Shown: positions 5,962-11,796 of the stretch, one piece after another
Position numbering within the stretch: position 1 is the first letter of the stretch
Layout of the letters: each line of letters begins with the position of its first letter
Assembly (NCBI RefSeq): GCF_003478505.1
Contig: NZ_QUFI01000055.1
Location: forward strand, 1-11,796
Reading direction: 5' to 3'
DNA: 11,796 bases
From: Clostridium sp. AF27-2AA
Lineage (GTDB): Bacteria; Bacillota; Clostridia; Lachnospirales; Lachnospiraceae
Made by a program: the position numbers and the translations under genes
Notes under the pieces: model-generated
Told to the model about the DNA's origin: nothing
The model's database searches: none
What the model saw: the letters and a program-made list of their open reading frames with translations, nothing else

Positions 5962-6741
5962 ATGGAAATGATTCAGAAGGAAAAAGTAAAGCTTACGGCG
6001 AAGGTGGTCAGCCAGGAAGCTTTGACAGACGATATCTGCAGCATGTGGATTCAGGCAGACGCCATCGCGAAAGCGGCAAAGCCGGGCCAGTTTATCTCTG
6101 TATACACGAAGGATAAGAGCAAGGTGCTTCCGCGTCCCATCAGCCTTTGTGAGGTGGATAAGGAGCAGGGCAGACTGCGCATCGTATACCGCGTGGTGGG
6201 TGCCGGAACCAGAGAGTTCTCTGCATACCAGGCAGGAGATGATATCGAGATCATGGGCCCGTTAGGCAACGGTTTCCCGTTAAAAGAGAAAAAGGCTTTC
6301 CTCATTGGCGGCGGTATCGGAATCCCGCCGATGCTGGAGCTGGCAAAGAATTTAAACTGTGAGAAACAGATGGTTCTGGGTTACCGTGATGTCTTATTCT
6401 TAAACAAAGAATTTGAGCAGTACGGCAAAGTGTATGTGGCTACTGAAGACGGCAGCGCCGGAACAAAGGGCAATGTCATCGATGCCATCAAGGCAAACGG
6501 CCTGGATGCCGATGTCATCTACGCCTGCGGCCCGACCCCGATGCTGCGCGCGTTAAAGGCTTACGCGGCAGAGAACGGCATTGAGTGCTGGCTTTCCCTG
6601 GAAGAGAAGATGGCCTGTGGAATCGGAGCGTGCCTGGCCTGCGTCTGCAAGTCCAAAAACATTGACGAGCATTCCCATGTGCACAACAAGCGTATCTGTA
6701 AGGATGGTCCGGTATTTGCTGCAGAGGAGGTGGAGCTGTAA
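5962..6741 (+). CDS. pyrK: Dihydroorotate dehydrogenase B, electron transfer subunit
   Basis: 259 residues. Carries electrons from the PyrD FMN through a 2Fe-2S cluster and FAD to NAD+. The FAD-binding barrel shows LPRPISLCEV (56-65) and the MGPLGNGF loop (98-105). The NAD-binding half starts at FLIGGGIGIPPM (113-124) and includes YACGPTPML (187-195). The 2Fe-2S ligands are Cys219, Cys224, Cys227 and Cys246, in the family C-x4-C-x2-C-x(n)-C pattern; Cys229 is extra. AAGGAG at 5950-5955 supports the start. The stop overlaps the pyrD start by one base (TAATG), fitting the strict need for both subunits of the heterotetramer. Confidence 0.95.
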   Translation: MEMIQKEKVKLTAKVVSQEALTDDICSMWIQADAIAKAAKPGQFISVYTKDKSKVLPRPISLCEVDKEQGRLRIVYRVVGAGTREFSAYQAGDDIEIMGPLGNGFPLKEKKAFLIGGGIGIPPMLELAKNLNCEKQMVLGYRDVLFLNKEFEQYGKVYVATEDGSAGTKGNVIDAIKANGLDADVIYACGPTPMLRALKAYAAENGIECWLSLEEKMACGIGACLACVCKSKNIDEHSHVHNKRICKDGPVFAAEEVEL

Positions 6742-7643
6742 TGAACACAAAGGTGAATCTTGCTGGTGTGGAATTAAAGAATCCGGTCATGACAGCCTCC
6801 GGAACCTTCGGAAGCGGCGCTGAGTACAGCGAATTTGTAGATTTAAACCGTCTTGGCGCTGTGGTGACCAAGGGCGTGGCCAATGTACCGTGGCCGGGCA
6901 ATCCGACCCCGCGTATCGCGGAAGTGTACGGCGGCATGTTAAATGCCATCGGCCTGCAGAACCCGGGCATTGATGTCTTTGTAAAGAGAGATATTCCATT
7001 CTTAAAGCAGTACGACACGAAGATCATCGTGAACGTCTGCGGCAAGACAACGGAAGATTATATTGAAGTGGTGGAGCGTCTGGCGGATGAGCCGGTGGAT
7101 CTGCTGGAGATCAATATCTCCTGTCCGAACGTCAAGGAGGGAGGCATTGCCTTTGGCCAGGATCCGAAGGCAGTGGAGGCCATTACACGGGAAGTAAAGA
7201 AGTACGCAAAACAGCCGGTGATCATGAAGCTGAGCCCGAACGTAACGGATATTACCGTCATGGCGAAGGCAGCAGAGGCAGGCGGCGCGGATGTGCTGTC
7301 CCTCATCAACACCCTGACCGGCATGAAGATCGACATCAACCGCAGGGCCTTTGCTATTGCCAATAAGACCGGCGGCATGTCCGGTCCGGCCGTAAAACCG
7401 GTGGCTGTCCGCATGGTTTACCAGGTGGCAAATGCGGTAAGCCTGCCGATCATCGGTATGGGCGGCATCGCAACCGCGGAGGATGCGTTGGAATTCATTA
7501 TGGCAGGCGCCACCGCGGTTTCTGTGGGAACTGCTAATTTCTACAATCCCTACGCGACTGTGGAGATTGCGGAGGGCATCGAGAACTTCATGAAAAAACA
7601 GAAGGTAGAGGACATCCGGGAACTCATCGGATGTGTAAAATAA
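6741..7643 (+). CDS. pyrD: Dihydroorotate dehydrogenase B, catalytic subunit (NAD-linked)
   Basis: 300 residues. Oxidises dihydroorotate to orotate using FMN, passing electrons to PyrK. This is the class 1B enzyme: NISCPNV carries the active-site Cys128, with MTASGTFGSG (17-26), the FMN/substrate lysine in VVTKG (Lys44) and NAIGLQNPG (68-76). The C-terminal GMGGI and GATAVSVGT stretches bind the FMN phosphate. No N-terminal membrane anchor is present, unlike the quinone-linked class 2 enzymes. GGAGG at the end of pyrK (6727-6731) is its ribosome binding site. Confidence 0.96.
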   Translation: MNTKVNLAGVELKNPVMTASGTFGSGAEYSEFVDLNRLGAVVTKGVANVPWPGNPTPRIAEVYGGMLNAIGLQNPGIDVFVKRDIPFLKQYDTKIIVNVCGKTTEDYIEVVERLADEPVDLLEINISCPNVKEGGIAFGQDPKAVEAITREVKKYAKQPVIMKLSPNVTDITVMAKAAEAGGADVLSLINTLTGMKIDINRRAFAIANKTGGMSGPAVKPVAVRMVYQVANAVSLPIIGMGGIATAEDALEFIMAGATAVSVGTANFYNPYATVEIAEGIENFMKKQKVEDIRELIGCVK

Positions 7644-7654
7644 AGGAGAAGATC

Positions 7655-8332
7655 ATGGAAGATTACAAGAAAGAATTTATTGAATTTATGATTGACTGTG
7701 AAGTACTGAAATTTGGTGATTTTGTAACCAAATCCGGCCGTAAGACCCCGTTCTTCGTAAACACCGGTTTCTACCGCACCGGCGCGCAGCTGCGCCGTCT
7801 GGGCCAGTACTATGCGCGTGCCATCAAAGAGACCTTCGGCACCGATTTCAACGTTCTGTTCGGACCGGCATACAAGGGCATTCCGTTAACTGTTGCGGCA
7901 ACCATGTCCATCAGCGAGATGTACGACGCAGACATCCGTTACTGCTCAAACCGTAAGGAAGTCAAGGACCACGGCGACAAGGGCATCCTGCTCGGCAGCC
8001 CGATCAAGGATGGCGATAAGGTTGTGATCATTGAGGATGTTACTACTGCCGGCACCTCCATCGGGGAGACTCTGCCGATCATCAAGGCACAGGGCGATGT
8101 CGATGTGCTTGGCCTGGTTGTTTCCGTAGACCGTATGGAGCGCGGCAAAGGCACCAAGTCCGCACTGAAAGAAATCTCTGAGAAATATGGCTTTAAGACC
8201 ACCGCTATCGTAACCATGGCGGATGTGGTAGAGCATCTCTACAACAAACCTTACAAAGGAAAAGTCATCATCGATGATACCTTAAAGGCAGCCATTGACG
8301 CATACTATGAGCAGTATGGTGCAGAGGAGTAA
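7655..8332 (+). CDS. pyrE: Orotate phosphoribosyltransferase
   Basis: 225 residues from the chosen start. Joins orotate and PRPP to make OMP. The PRPP-binding motif VVIIEDVTTAGTS is at 123-135 and the mobile catalytic loop RKEVKDHG at 100-107; FGPAYKGIPL (69-78) contacts the substrate. An in-frame Met at 7631 would overlap the end of pyrD and add 8 residues, but AAGGAG at 7643-7648 lies 6 nt before the ATG at 7655, so that start is preferred. The gap to pyrD is 11 bp. It completes orotate-to-UMP conversion with PyrF. No terminator follows; the next small gene starts 7 bp on. Confidence 0.95.
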   Translation: MEDYKKEFIEFMIDCEVLKFGDFVTKSGRKTPFFVNTGFYRTGAQLRRLGQYYARAIKETFGTDFNVLFGPAYKGIPLTVAATMSISEMYDADIRYCSNRKEVKDHGDKGILLGSPIKDGDKVVIIEDVTTAGTSIGETLPIIKAQGDVDVLGLVVSVDRMERGKGTKSALKEISEKYGFKTTAIVTMADVVEHLYNKPYKGKVIIDDTLKAAIDAYYEQYGAEE

Positions 8333-8338
8333 TTTTTT

Positions 8339-8488
8339 ATGGAAAAGGTTTATAAGACCATGCAGCGCACCGGCGCATGCAGCATCGCAGTAGGTGTCAT
8401 CATTCTGGTGACCGGCGTGACTGTGGGCATTATGTCCATTGTCTGCGGCGGACTGCTGTTAAAGCGCAAGGGCGAGATTACATTTTAG
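8339..8488 (+). CDS. Small membrane protein downstream of pyrE
   Basis: A 49-residue reading frame beginning MEKVYKTMQRTGA and ending LLKRKGEITF. It has a basic, polar N terminus (about 1-14), one long glycine- and valine-rich hydrophobic segment (about 15-41, possibly a two-helix hairpin around the TG at 25-26) and a basic end KRKGE. AGAGGAG in the last codons of pyrE (8323-8329) lies 9 nt before the ATG. Codon use resembles the pyr genes (CGC, GGC, ACC, GCA). Position and ribosome binding site suggest it is co-transcribed with pyrE. I do not recognise a named family and assign no function. Confidence 0.72.
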   Translation: MEKVYKTMQRTGACSIAVGVIILVTGVTVGIMSIVCGGLLLKRKGEITF

Positions 8489-8703
8489 ACTGACAGAAGG
8501 CTGGGGAATGTTTGCGGAGCGGGCGTTCCTCAGCAGATCATTACGAAAAGATACAGGGGGCGGCAGTTTCTGCAAAAGTTCAGGCGGAGACTGCCTCTTT
8601 GCATGATGGAACAGGGCGCGCGTCTGGAATGCGCTGCGCCTGGCCTGCACAGGAATATGCAATGTGCGGGAAATGGATTAAAAAAGGAGTTTTGTCGGAA
8701 AGT
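8489..8703. other. Intergenic stretch with no clear signal
   Basis: 215 bp between the small pyrE-linked gene and the VanZ-like gene. I see no convincing promoter, and only a weak hairpin AGGCGG-AGA-CTGCCT (8582-8596, one G-U pair) without a real T-tract. The VanZ-like gene may depend on read-through from the pyr operon. Confidence 0.5.
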
Positions 8704-9168
8704 ATGATCAGGAATACGACCAGAAATCAGAAGCTGGGCTGGGTGCTTTTCATCGCTTACCTGGCTTTACTGGTTTATTTTATGTTTTTTGCGGAATCCT
8801 TTGGGCGCAATCCGGATCTGCGGGAGTATTCGTATAATCTGGAGCCATTTAAGGAAATCCGGCGTTTTTATAAATATCGAAAATTACTGGGAATGGAAGC
8901 ATTCCTTTTAAATATTGCGGGTAACGTAGTAGGTTTCATGCCGTGCGGGTTCTTTCTGCCGATCATCAGCCGCAGGAGCAAAAAGTTTTACAACACATTT
9001 TTGTTCAGCTTCTGTTTAAGCCTGTGTATCGAGATCACCCAGCTGGTCTTCCGGGTAGGGAGCTTTGATGTGGATGACCTGTTTTTAAATACACTGGGCG
9101 GTGTGCTGGGCTTTTTCACTCATTGGATGATACAGAAAGTCCGAATCAGAAGGAGAAAACGCAGATGA
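8704..9168 (+). CDS. VanZ-like membrane protein
   Basis: 154 residues from the chosen start. The VanZ-like domain is shown by NIAGNVVGFMPCGFFLP (70-86) and EITQLVFRVGSFDVDD (110-125) followed by NTLGGVLGF (129-137). About four membrane helices are visible (roughly 12-30, 67-88, 98-117, 126-145), with a very basic C-terminal tail (RIRRRKRR). VanZ of enterococci gives low-level teicoplanin resistance, but most family members are of unknown role, so no resistance function is claimed. The start is uncertain: AAGGAG at 8684-8689 is 14 nt from this ATG, longer than usual, and an in-frame TTG at 8692 is too close. Extending further upstream gives non-family residues. It overlaps the next gene by 4 nt (ATGA). 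Confidence 0.82.
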   Translation: MIRNTTRNQKLGWVLFIAYLALLVYFMFFAESFGRNPDLREYSYNLEPFKEIRRFYKYRKLLGMEAFLLNIAGNVVGFMPCGFFLPIISRRSKKFYNTFLFSFCLSLCIEITQLVFRVGSFDVDDLFLNTLGGVLGFFTHWMIQKVRIRRRKRR

Positions 9169-9494
9169 AAAATAAGAAAAAACGCATATCCTATATCCGT
9201 AAGCCGATGCCGAAGCAGAGCTTCTTTTCTCTGGCGTTTGCTGTGGTGGGGCTTGTCTGCTTTGGTTTTAGTCTGGGAAACAGCATTGTAAACCAGGGAA
9301 GCGGCGGACCAGATGTGGCAGCCTGGGCGCTGACCAGCCTGCTGTTTTCTGTGGAGGCTGTGATCTGCGGTGTGAAAACACTGAAAATGAAGGAAGTCAA
9401 TTACATTCTGGCGCGGATTGGAACCATTGTGGGCGGAGTTTTGCTGTTTTGCTGGCTTGGCATGCTGGTAATCGGGGTGCTGACTGTGATTTGA
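9165..9494 (+). CDS. Small three-helix membrane protein (unknown function)
   Basis: 109 residues with a lysine/arginine-rich N terminus (MKNKKKRISYIRKPMPK) and three hydrophobic segments (about 20-40, 51-71, 82-107). The general look is like the small DUF-type membrane proteins common in Lachnospiraceae (DUF6142 is a possible match, from memory only). The ATG at 9165 overlaps the VanZ-like stop (ATGA) and has AAGGAG at 9150-9155, 9 nt before it, so the two genes are very probably coupled. A TTG in frame at 9123 would lie inside VanZ and has no ribosome binding site. No function is assigned. Confidence 0.75.
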   Translation: MKNKKKRISYIRKPMPKQSFFSLAFAVVGLVCFGFSLGNSIVNQGSGGPDVAAWALTSLLFSVEAVICGVKTLKMKEVNYILARIGTIVGGVLLFCWLGMLVIGVLTVI

Positions 9495-9496
9495 GA

Positions 9497-9536
9497 CCTT
9501 GCTTTTATGGATGAGCAAGGCGAAAACGCTGTTTTC
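9497..9536. repeat. Two adjacent hairpins after the small membrane gene
   Basis: CCTTGCT (9497-9503) pairs with AGCAAGG (9514-9520), then GAAAAC (9522-9527) pairs with GTTTTC (9531-9536) around GCT. Neither has a following T-run, so they are at best a weak terminator or a processing/stabilising structure between this gene and the aminopeptidase. Confidence 0.4.
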
Positions 9537-9565
9537 TGTGGATTGCGCAGGTACAGTGAATTTTT

Positions 9566-9590
9566 TGAAACGGCAGGAAAATCCGTTTCA
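9566..9590. repeat. Inverted repeat just before the aminopeptidase ribosome binding site
   Basis: TGAAACGG (9566-9573) is perfectly mirrored by CCGTTTCA (9583-9590) over a 9-nt loop. The Shine-Dalgarno GGAAAGGA (9591-9598) follows at once. There is no T-tract after it on either strand, so it is a candidate operator or translational control hairpin rather than a terminator. Confidence 0.45.
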
Positions 9591-9607
9591 GGAAAGGATG
9601 ATAACAT

Positions 9608-11689
9608 ATGGTGAAATATCAGGAATTATGGAACGAGGAAAATACAAATATCAGAGAGCGGTATGATCTGGCCATGGAGCGGATCCTGGAGATCCCGTCT
9701 GAGGAGCGGGTGGCAGAGCCGTACCGCAGCTATTTTAACCAGATGGCGGCATTTACTGCCCAGATTGAGGAACTGGCAAGACTGCAGCTGCGGGAGGATC
9801 TGGATGCGTTTACACTGGAAGAACTGCAGCAGTTAAACGATAGACTCTATGCGGACATTCTGCCGGAGCATTACACTGAGAGTTATGCGAATCCGGCCTA
9901 TGCCGTGCGGATGCTGGGGGCAGACCTTGGCCCGCTGCTTTCTGCTTTTTACGCACAGTTTCGGGCAGCGATTGTCTTTGCCTACGAGTGCAGACTGACC
10001 GATATTACCATTTTGTGCGAGACCCTGATTGAGATTTACAACATGTTTGAGGACAGCGAGCCCCAGGCCCGGGCCGTGCGGGATGTGCTGTACTGGTTCT
10101 TCAGCGACTACACCGATGTGACCCTGACCTACCGCATCCGGGAACAGCTGGATCCGGGCTTAAGCTTTGCGAAGGATATCATCATGGAGTCGGATTTAAG
10201 CGACCTTCGCTATCTGTACCGGTTTGGTGAGTACATTTCTGATTCGGAATTACAGATCGCGTCTTACTTAAAATCCCTGCCCGAGGAGACCATTGAGAAG
10301 ATGGCATCCACCTACACGGAAGGCTACCGCAAAGGCTTTGATGTGATGGGACGCGACCTCTCGAAGAAAAAGACCGTGTCTATCCGCTATGAATTGGGTT
10401 TTGAGCGCATGATCCGTGCGGCCATCCGCCAGTTTGAGGAGATGGGACTGGAGGTTATTTTATACCGTGCGGCTGTCTGGTCTGTGACTATGAGTCCGAA
10501 CCGCAAGATTGGTTACCACGGAACGTCTGCCAACATGCAGTTTGATTATGATCACCGCTATGACCAGACCATCTACCTGGACAAGGCCTTCAAGGAGCGC
10601 AAGCTGGCTGTGCTGCGTACCGCTTACGAGAACTGCAAAAAGCTGGCGGCAGAGTACGCCGGACCGGCCGTGGTGGAGACCTTCGGTGAGGATGGTTTTG
10701 AGCCGGTGAACAAACCGGAGGCTTATTCCTTAAGCGAAAAGCAGGAAGAACTGCAGATTGCCTATTCCAACGAGGCTATGCCGGTGGTGAACCAGTATAT
10801 TCCGGGGGATGAGACCAGCTTTACCATTATTGCCTTTCCGGTACCGGCCATCGGGAAAGACTTTGCGGAGATTTTCCATGAGACCATCCGCATCAACACA
10901 CTGGATTACGAGGAGTACAAAAAGATTCAGCAGAACGTGGTGGATGTGCTGGATCAGGCAGAGTATGTGACGGTAACCGGTAACGCAGAGGCTGGCAATG
11001 AAACCCGGATGAAGATATCCCTGCACGCACTGACAGACCCGGCGAAGCAGACGAACTTTGAGAACTGCGTGGCCGATGTGAACATTCCGGTGGGTGAGGT
11101 GTTTACCTCCCCGGTACTGGCCGGAACCGAGGGCCTGCTTCATGTGAGCCAGGTTTACATTGGGGACTTCCAGTTTAAGAATTTCCGCATGGAATTCAAA
11201 GATGGTAAGATCACCAATTACTCCTGTGACAACTTCGCGGATCCGGAGGAAGGAAAGAAGCTGATTCGTCAGCAGATTTTAAAGAACCATGATACCCTGC
11301 CGATGGGCGAGTTTGCCATCGGAACCAACACCACGGCTTACGCGGTGGCCAGGAAGTACGGCATCATGGATAAATTCCCGATTTTGATTGCGGAGAAGAC
11401 CGGCCCGCATTTCGCGGTGGGTGATACCTGCTACAGCTGGAGCGAGGATTCCGCGGTTTACAACCCGGATGGCAAGGAAATCATTGCAAGAGATAACGAG
11501 ATTTCTTTATTAAGAAAAGAAGATGTCTCCAAAGCATATTTTGGATGTCATACCGATATCACAATCCCGTATTCCGAGCTGGGGGATATTGCGGCAGTGT
11601 GCGGTGATGGACGGAAGCTTCCGCTGATTCAGAATGGGCGGTTTGTGGTGGCAGGAACAGAAAAACTGAATGAAGAACTGGACGGCTGA
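9608..11689 (+). CDS. M29-family (AmpS/PepS-type) aminopeptidase with long N-terminal extension
   Basis: 693 residues. The C-terminal part (from about 250) matches the M29 metallo-aminopeptidases, which remove N-terminal residues from peptides with a two-metal centre. The family ligands can be placed: Glu497 in PVGEVFTSP, Glu568 in MGEFAIGTN, His601 and Tyr609 in TGPHFAVGDTCYSW, and His648/Asp650 in GCHTDITIPY, so it looks active. Ordinary M29 enzymes are about 370-410 residues; here about 250 mostly helical residues precede the catalytic part, beginning with a charged heptad-like stretch, and I recognise no domain in them. A cytosolic location is expected, as there is no signal peptide. GGAAAGGA (9591-9598) is 9 nt before the ATG. 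It probably serves peptide use or turnover. A terminator follows directly. Confidence 0.85.
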   Translation: MVKYQELWNEENTNIRERYDLAMERILEIPSEERVAEPYRSYFNQMAAFTAQIEELARLQLREDLDAFTLEELQQLNDRLYADILPEHYTESYANPAYAVRMLGADLGPLLSAFYAQFRAAIVFAYECRLTDITILCETLIEIYNMFEDSEPQARAVRDVLYWFFSDYTDVTLTYRIREQLDPGLSFAKDIIMESDLSDLRYLYRFGEYISDSELQIASYLKSLPEETIEKMASTYTEGYRKGFDVMGRDLSKKKTVSIRYELGFERMIRAAIRQFEEMGLEVILYRAAVWSVTMSPNRKIGYHGTSANMQFDYDHRYDQTIYLDKAFKERKLAVLRTAYENCKKLAAEYAGPAVVETFGEDGFEPVNKPEAYSLSEKQEELQIAYSNEAMPVVNQYIPGDETSFTIIAFPVPAIGKDFAEIFHETIRINTLDYEEYKKIQQNVVDVLDQAEYVTVTGNAEAGNETRMKISLHALTDPAKQTNFENCVADVNIPVGEVFTSPVLAGTEGLLHVSQVYIGDFQFKNFRMEFKDGKITNYSCDNFADPEEGKKLIRQQILKNHDTLPMGEFAIGTNTTAYAVARKYGIMDKFPILIAEKTGPHFAVGDTCYSWSEDSAVYNPDGKEIIARDNEISLLRKEDVSKAYFGCHTDITIPYSELGDIAAVCGDGRKLPLIQNGRFVVAGTEKLNEELDG

Positions 11690-11710
11690 TCCGGTTCAAC
11701 TGGAAATGGA

Positions 11711-11754
11711 GCTGATTGCCGCTGGAGAATTCTGCGGCAGCCGGCTTCTTTTTT
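11711..11754 (+). terminator. Terminator of the aminopeptidase gene
   Basis: A 12-position stem (11711-11722 with 11734-11745; two G-U pairs and one A-C mismatch) and 11-nt loop, followed by the T-rich run 11746-11754. It lies about 20 bp past the stop. Its T-tract is also part of the left arm of the next inverted repeat. Confidence 0.8.
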
Positions 11755-11790
11755 GTTTCATAGGAAATTGCGTCCTATGAAACAAAAAAG
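11748..11790. repeat. Perfect 18-bp inverted repeat at the window end
   Basis: Positions 11748-11765 pair perfectly with 11773-11790 across a 7-nt loop (AATTGCG). The arms read CTTTTTTGTTTCATAGGA and its complement. The T-run is in the left arm and the A-run in the right arm, on both strands, so the repeat reads as T-arm/A-arm from either side, unlike a standard bidirectional terminator. It may be a dispersed palindromic element or part of a terminator for a gene beyond the edge. Confidence 0.75.
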
Positions 11791-11796
11791 CGCTCC

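Noticed and set aside
8508..8606. Short frame starting MFAERAFLSR after the small pyrE-linked gene
   Set aside because: 32 residues, no hydrophobic or other recognisable pattern, composition like non-coding sequence; only a weak GGGGA upstream.
8512..8703. N-terminal extension of the VanZ-like gene from a TTG at 8512
   Set aside because: The extra 64 residues are unlike the family and the AAGGAG at 8684 lies downstream of that start.
8704..9168. A glycopeptide resistance gene (vanZ proper)
   Set aside because: Only the VanZ-like domain is present, with no vanHAX or vanRS genes nearby; the family is broad and mostly not resistance-related.
10730..11143. 137-residue minus-strand frame inside the aminopeptidase gene
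   Set aside because: Histidine/glycine-rich shadow of the conserved M29 frame, with no ribosome binding site or motif.

Overview
The window looks like ordinary chromosome from an anaerobic Gram-positive gut bacterium, most likely a Lachnospiraceae-type Clostridia. Reasons: strong AGGAGG-type ribosome binding sites, TTGACA/TATAAT-type promoters, intrinsic terminators with U-tracts, a pyrF-pyrK-pyrD-pyrE order with the NAD-linked (type 1B) dihydroorotate dehydrogenase, the long form of PyrF, and a Cys-rich-tailed Mrp ATPase. The organism is an inference; there is no rRNA or tRNA to confirm it. No mobile element, CRISPR array, tRNA, rRNA or phage gene is visible.

Layout. (1) 34-744 (minus): a small alarmone synthetase, divergent from (2) 950-1786 (plus): an Mrp/NBP35-type Fe-S carrier ATPase. 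(3) 1826-2596 (minus): a tandem GNAT acetyltransferase convergent with mrp; its last codons contain the mrp terminator. (4) 2787-3856 (plus): a translationally coupled lrgA-lrgB pair, transcribed divergently from the GNAT gene through back-to-back promoters. (5) 3882-3976: a near-consensus promoter followed within about 30 nt by a strong terminator, then (6) 4051-4923: a YitT-family membrane protein. (7) 5024-8332: the pyrimidine operon pyrF-pyrK-pyrD-pyrE with its own promoter, followed closely by (8) an unlisted 49-residue membrane peptide gene (8339-8488). (9) 8704-9494: a VanZ-like gene overlapping a small three-helix membrane protein gene. (10) 9608-11689: an unusually long M29-family aminopeptidase, ending at a terminator and a long perfect inverted repeat at the window edge.

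How it works together. PyrK (FAD, 2Fe-2S) and PyrD (FMN) form the NAD+-dependent dihydroorotate dehydrogenase; PyrE and PyrF then convert orotate to OMP and UMP, so the operon holds the last steps of de novo UMP synthesis. pyrB and pyrC are not in this window. The other genes are housekeeping or stress-related and share no obvious pathway.

I do not see a clear new multi-gene system. The points most worth a second look are the promoter-plus-early-terminator leader before yitT, the terminator embedded in the GNAT coding sequence, the 5'-UTR hairpin and divergent promoters of lrgA, the tiny membrane gene after pyrE, and the aminopeptidase with an unexplained N-terminal region of about 250 residues.
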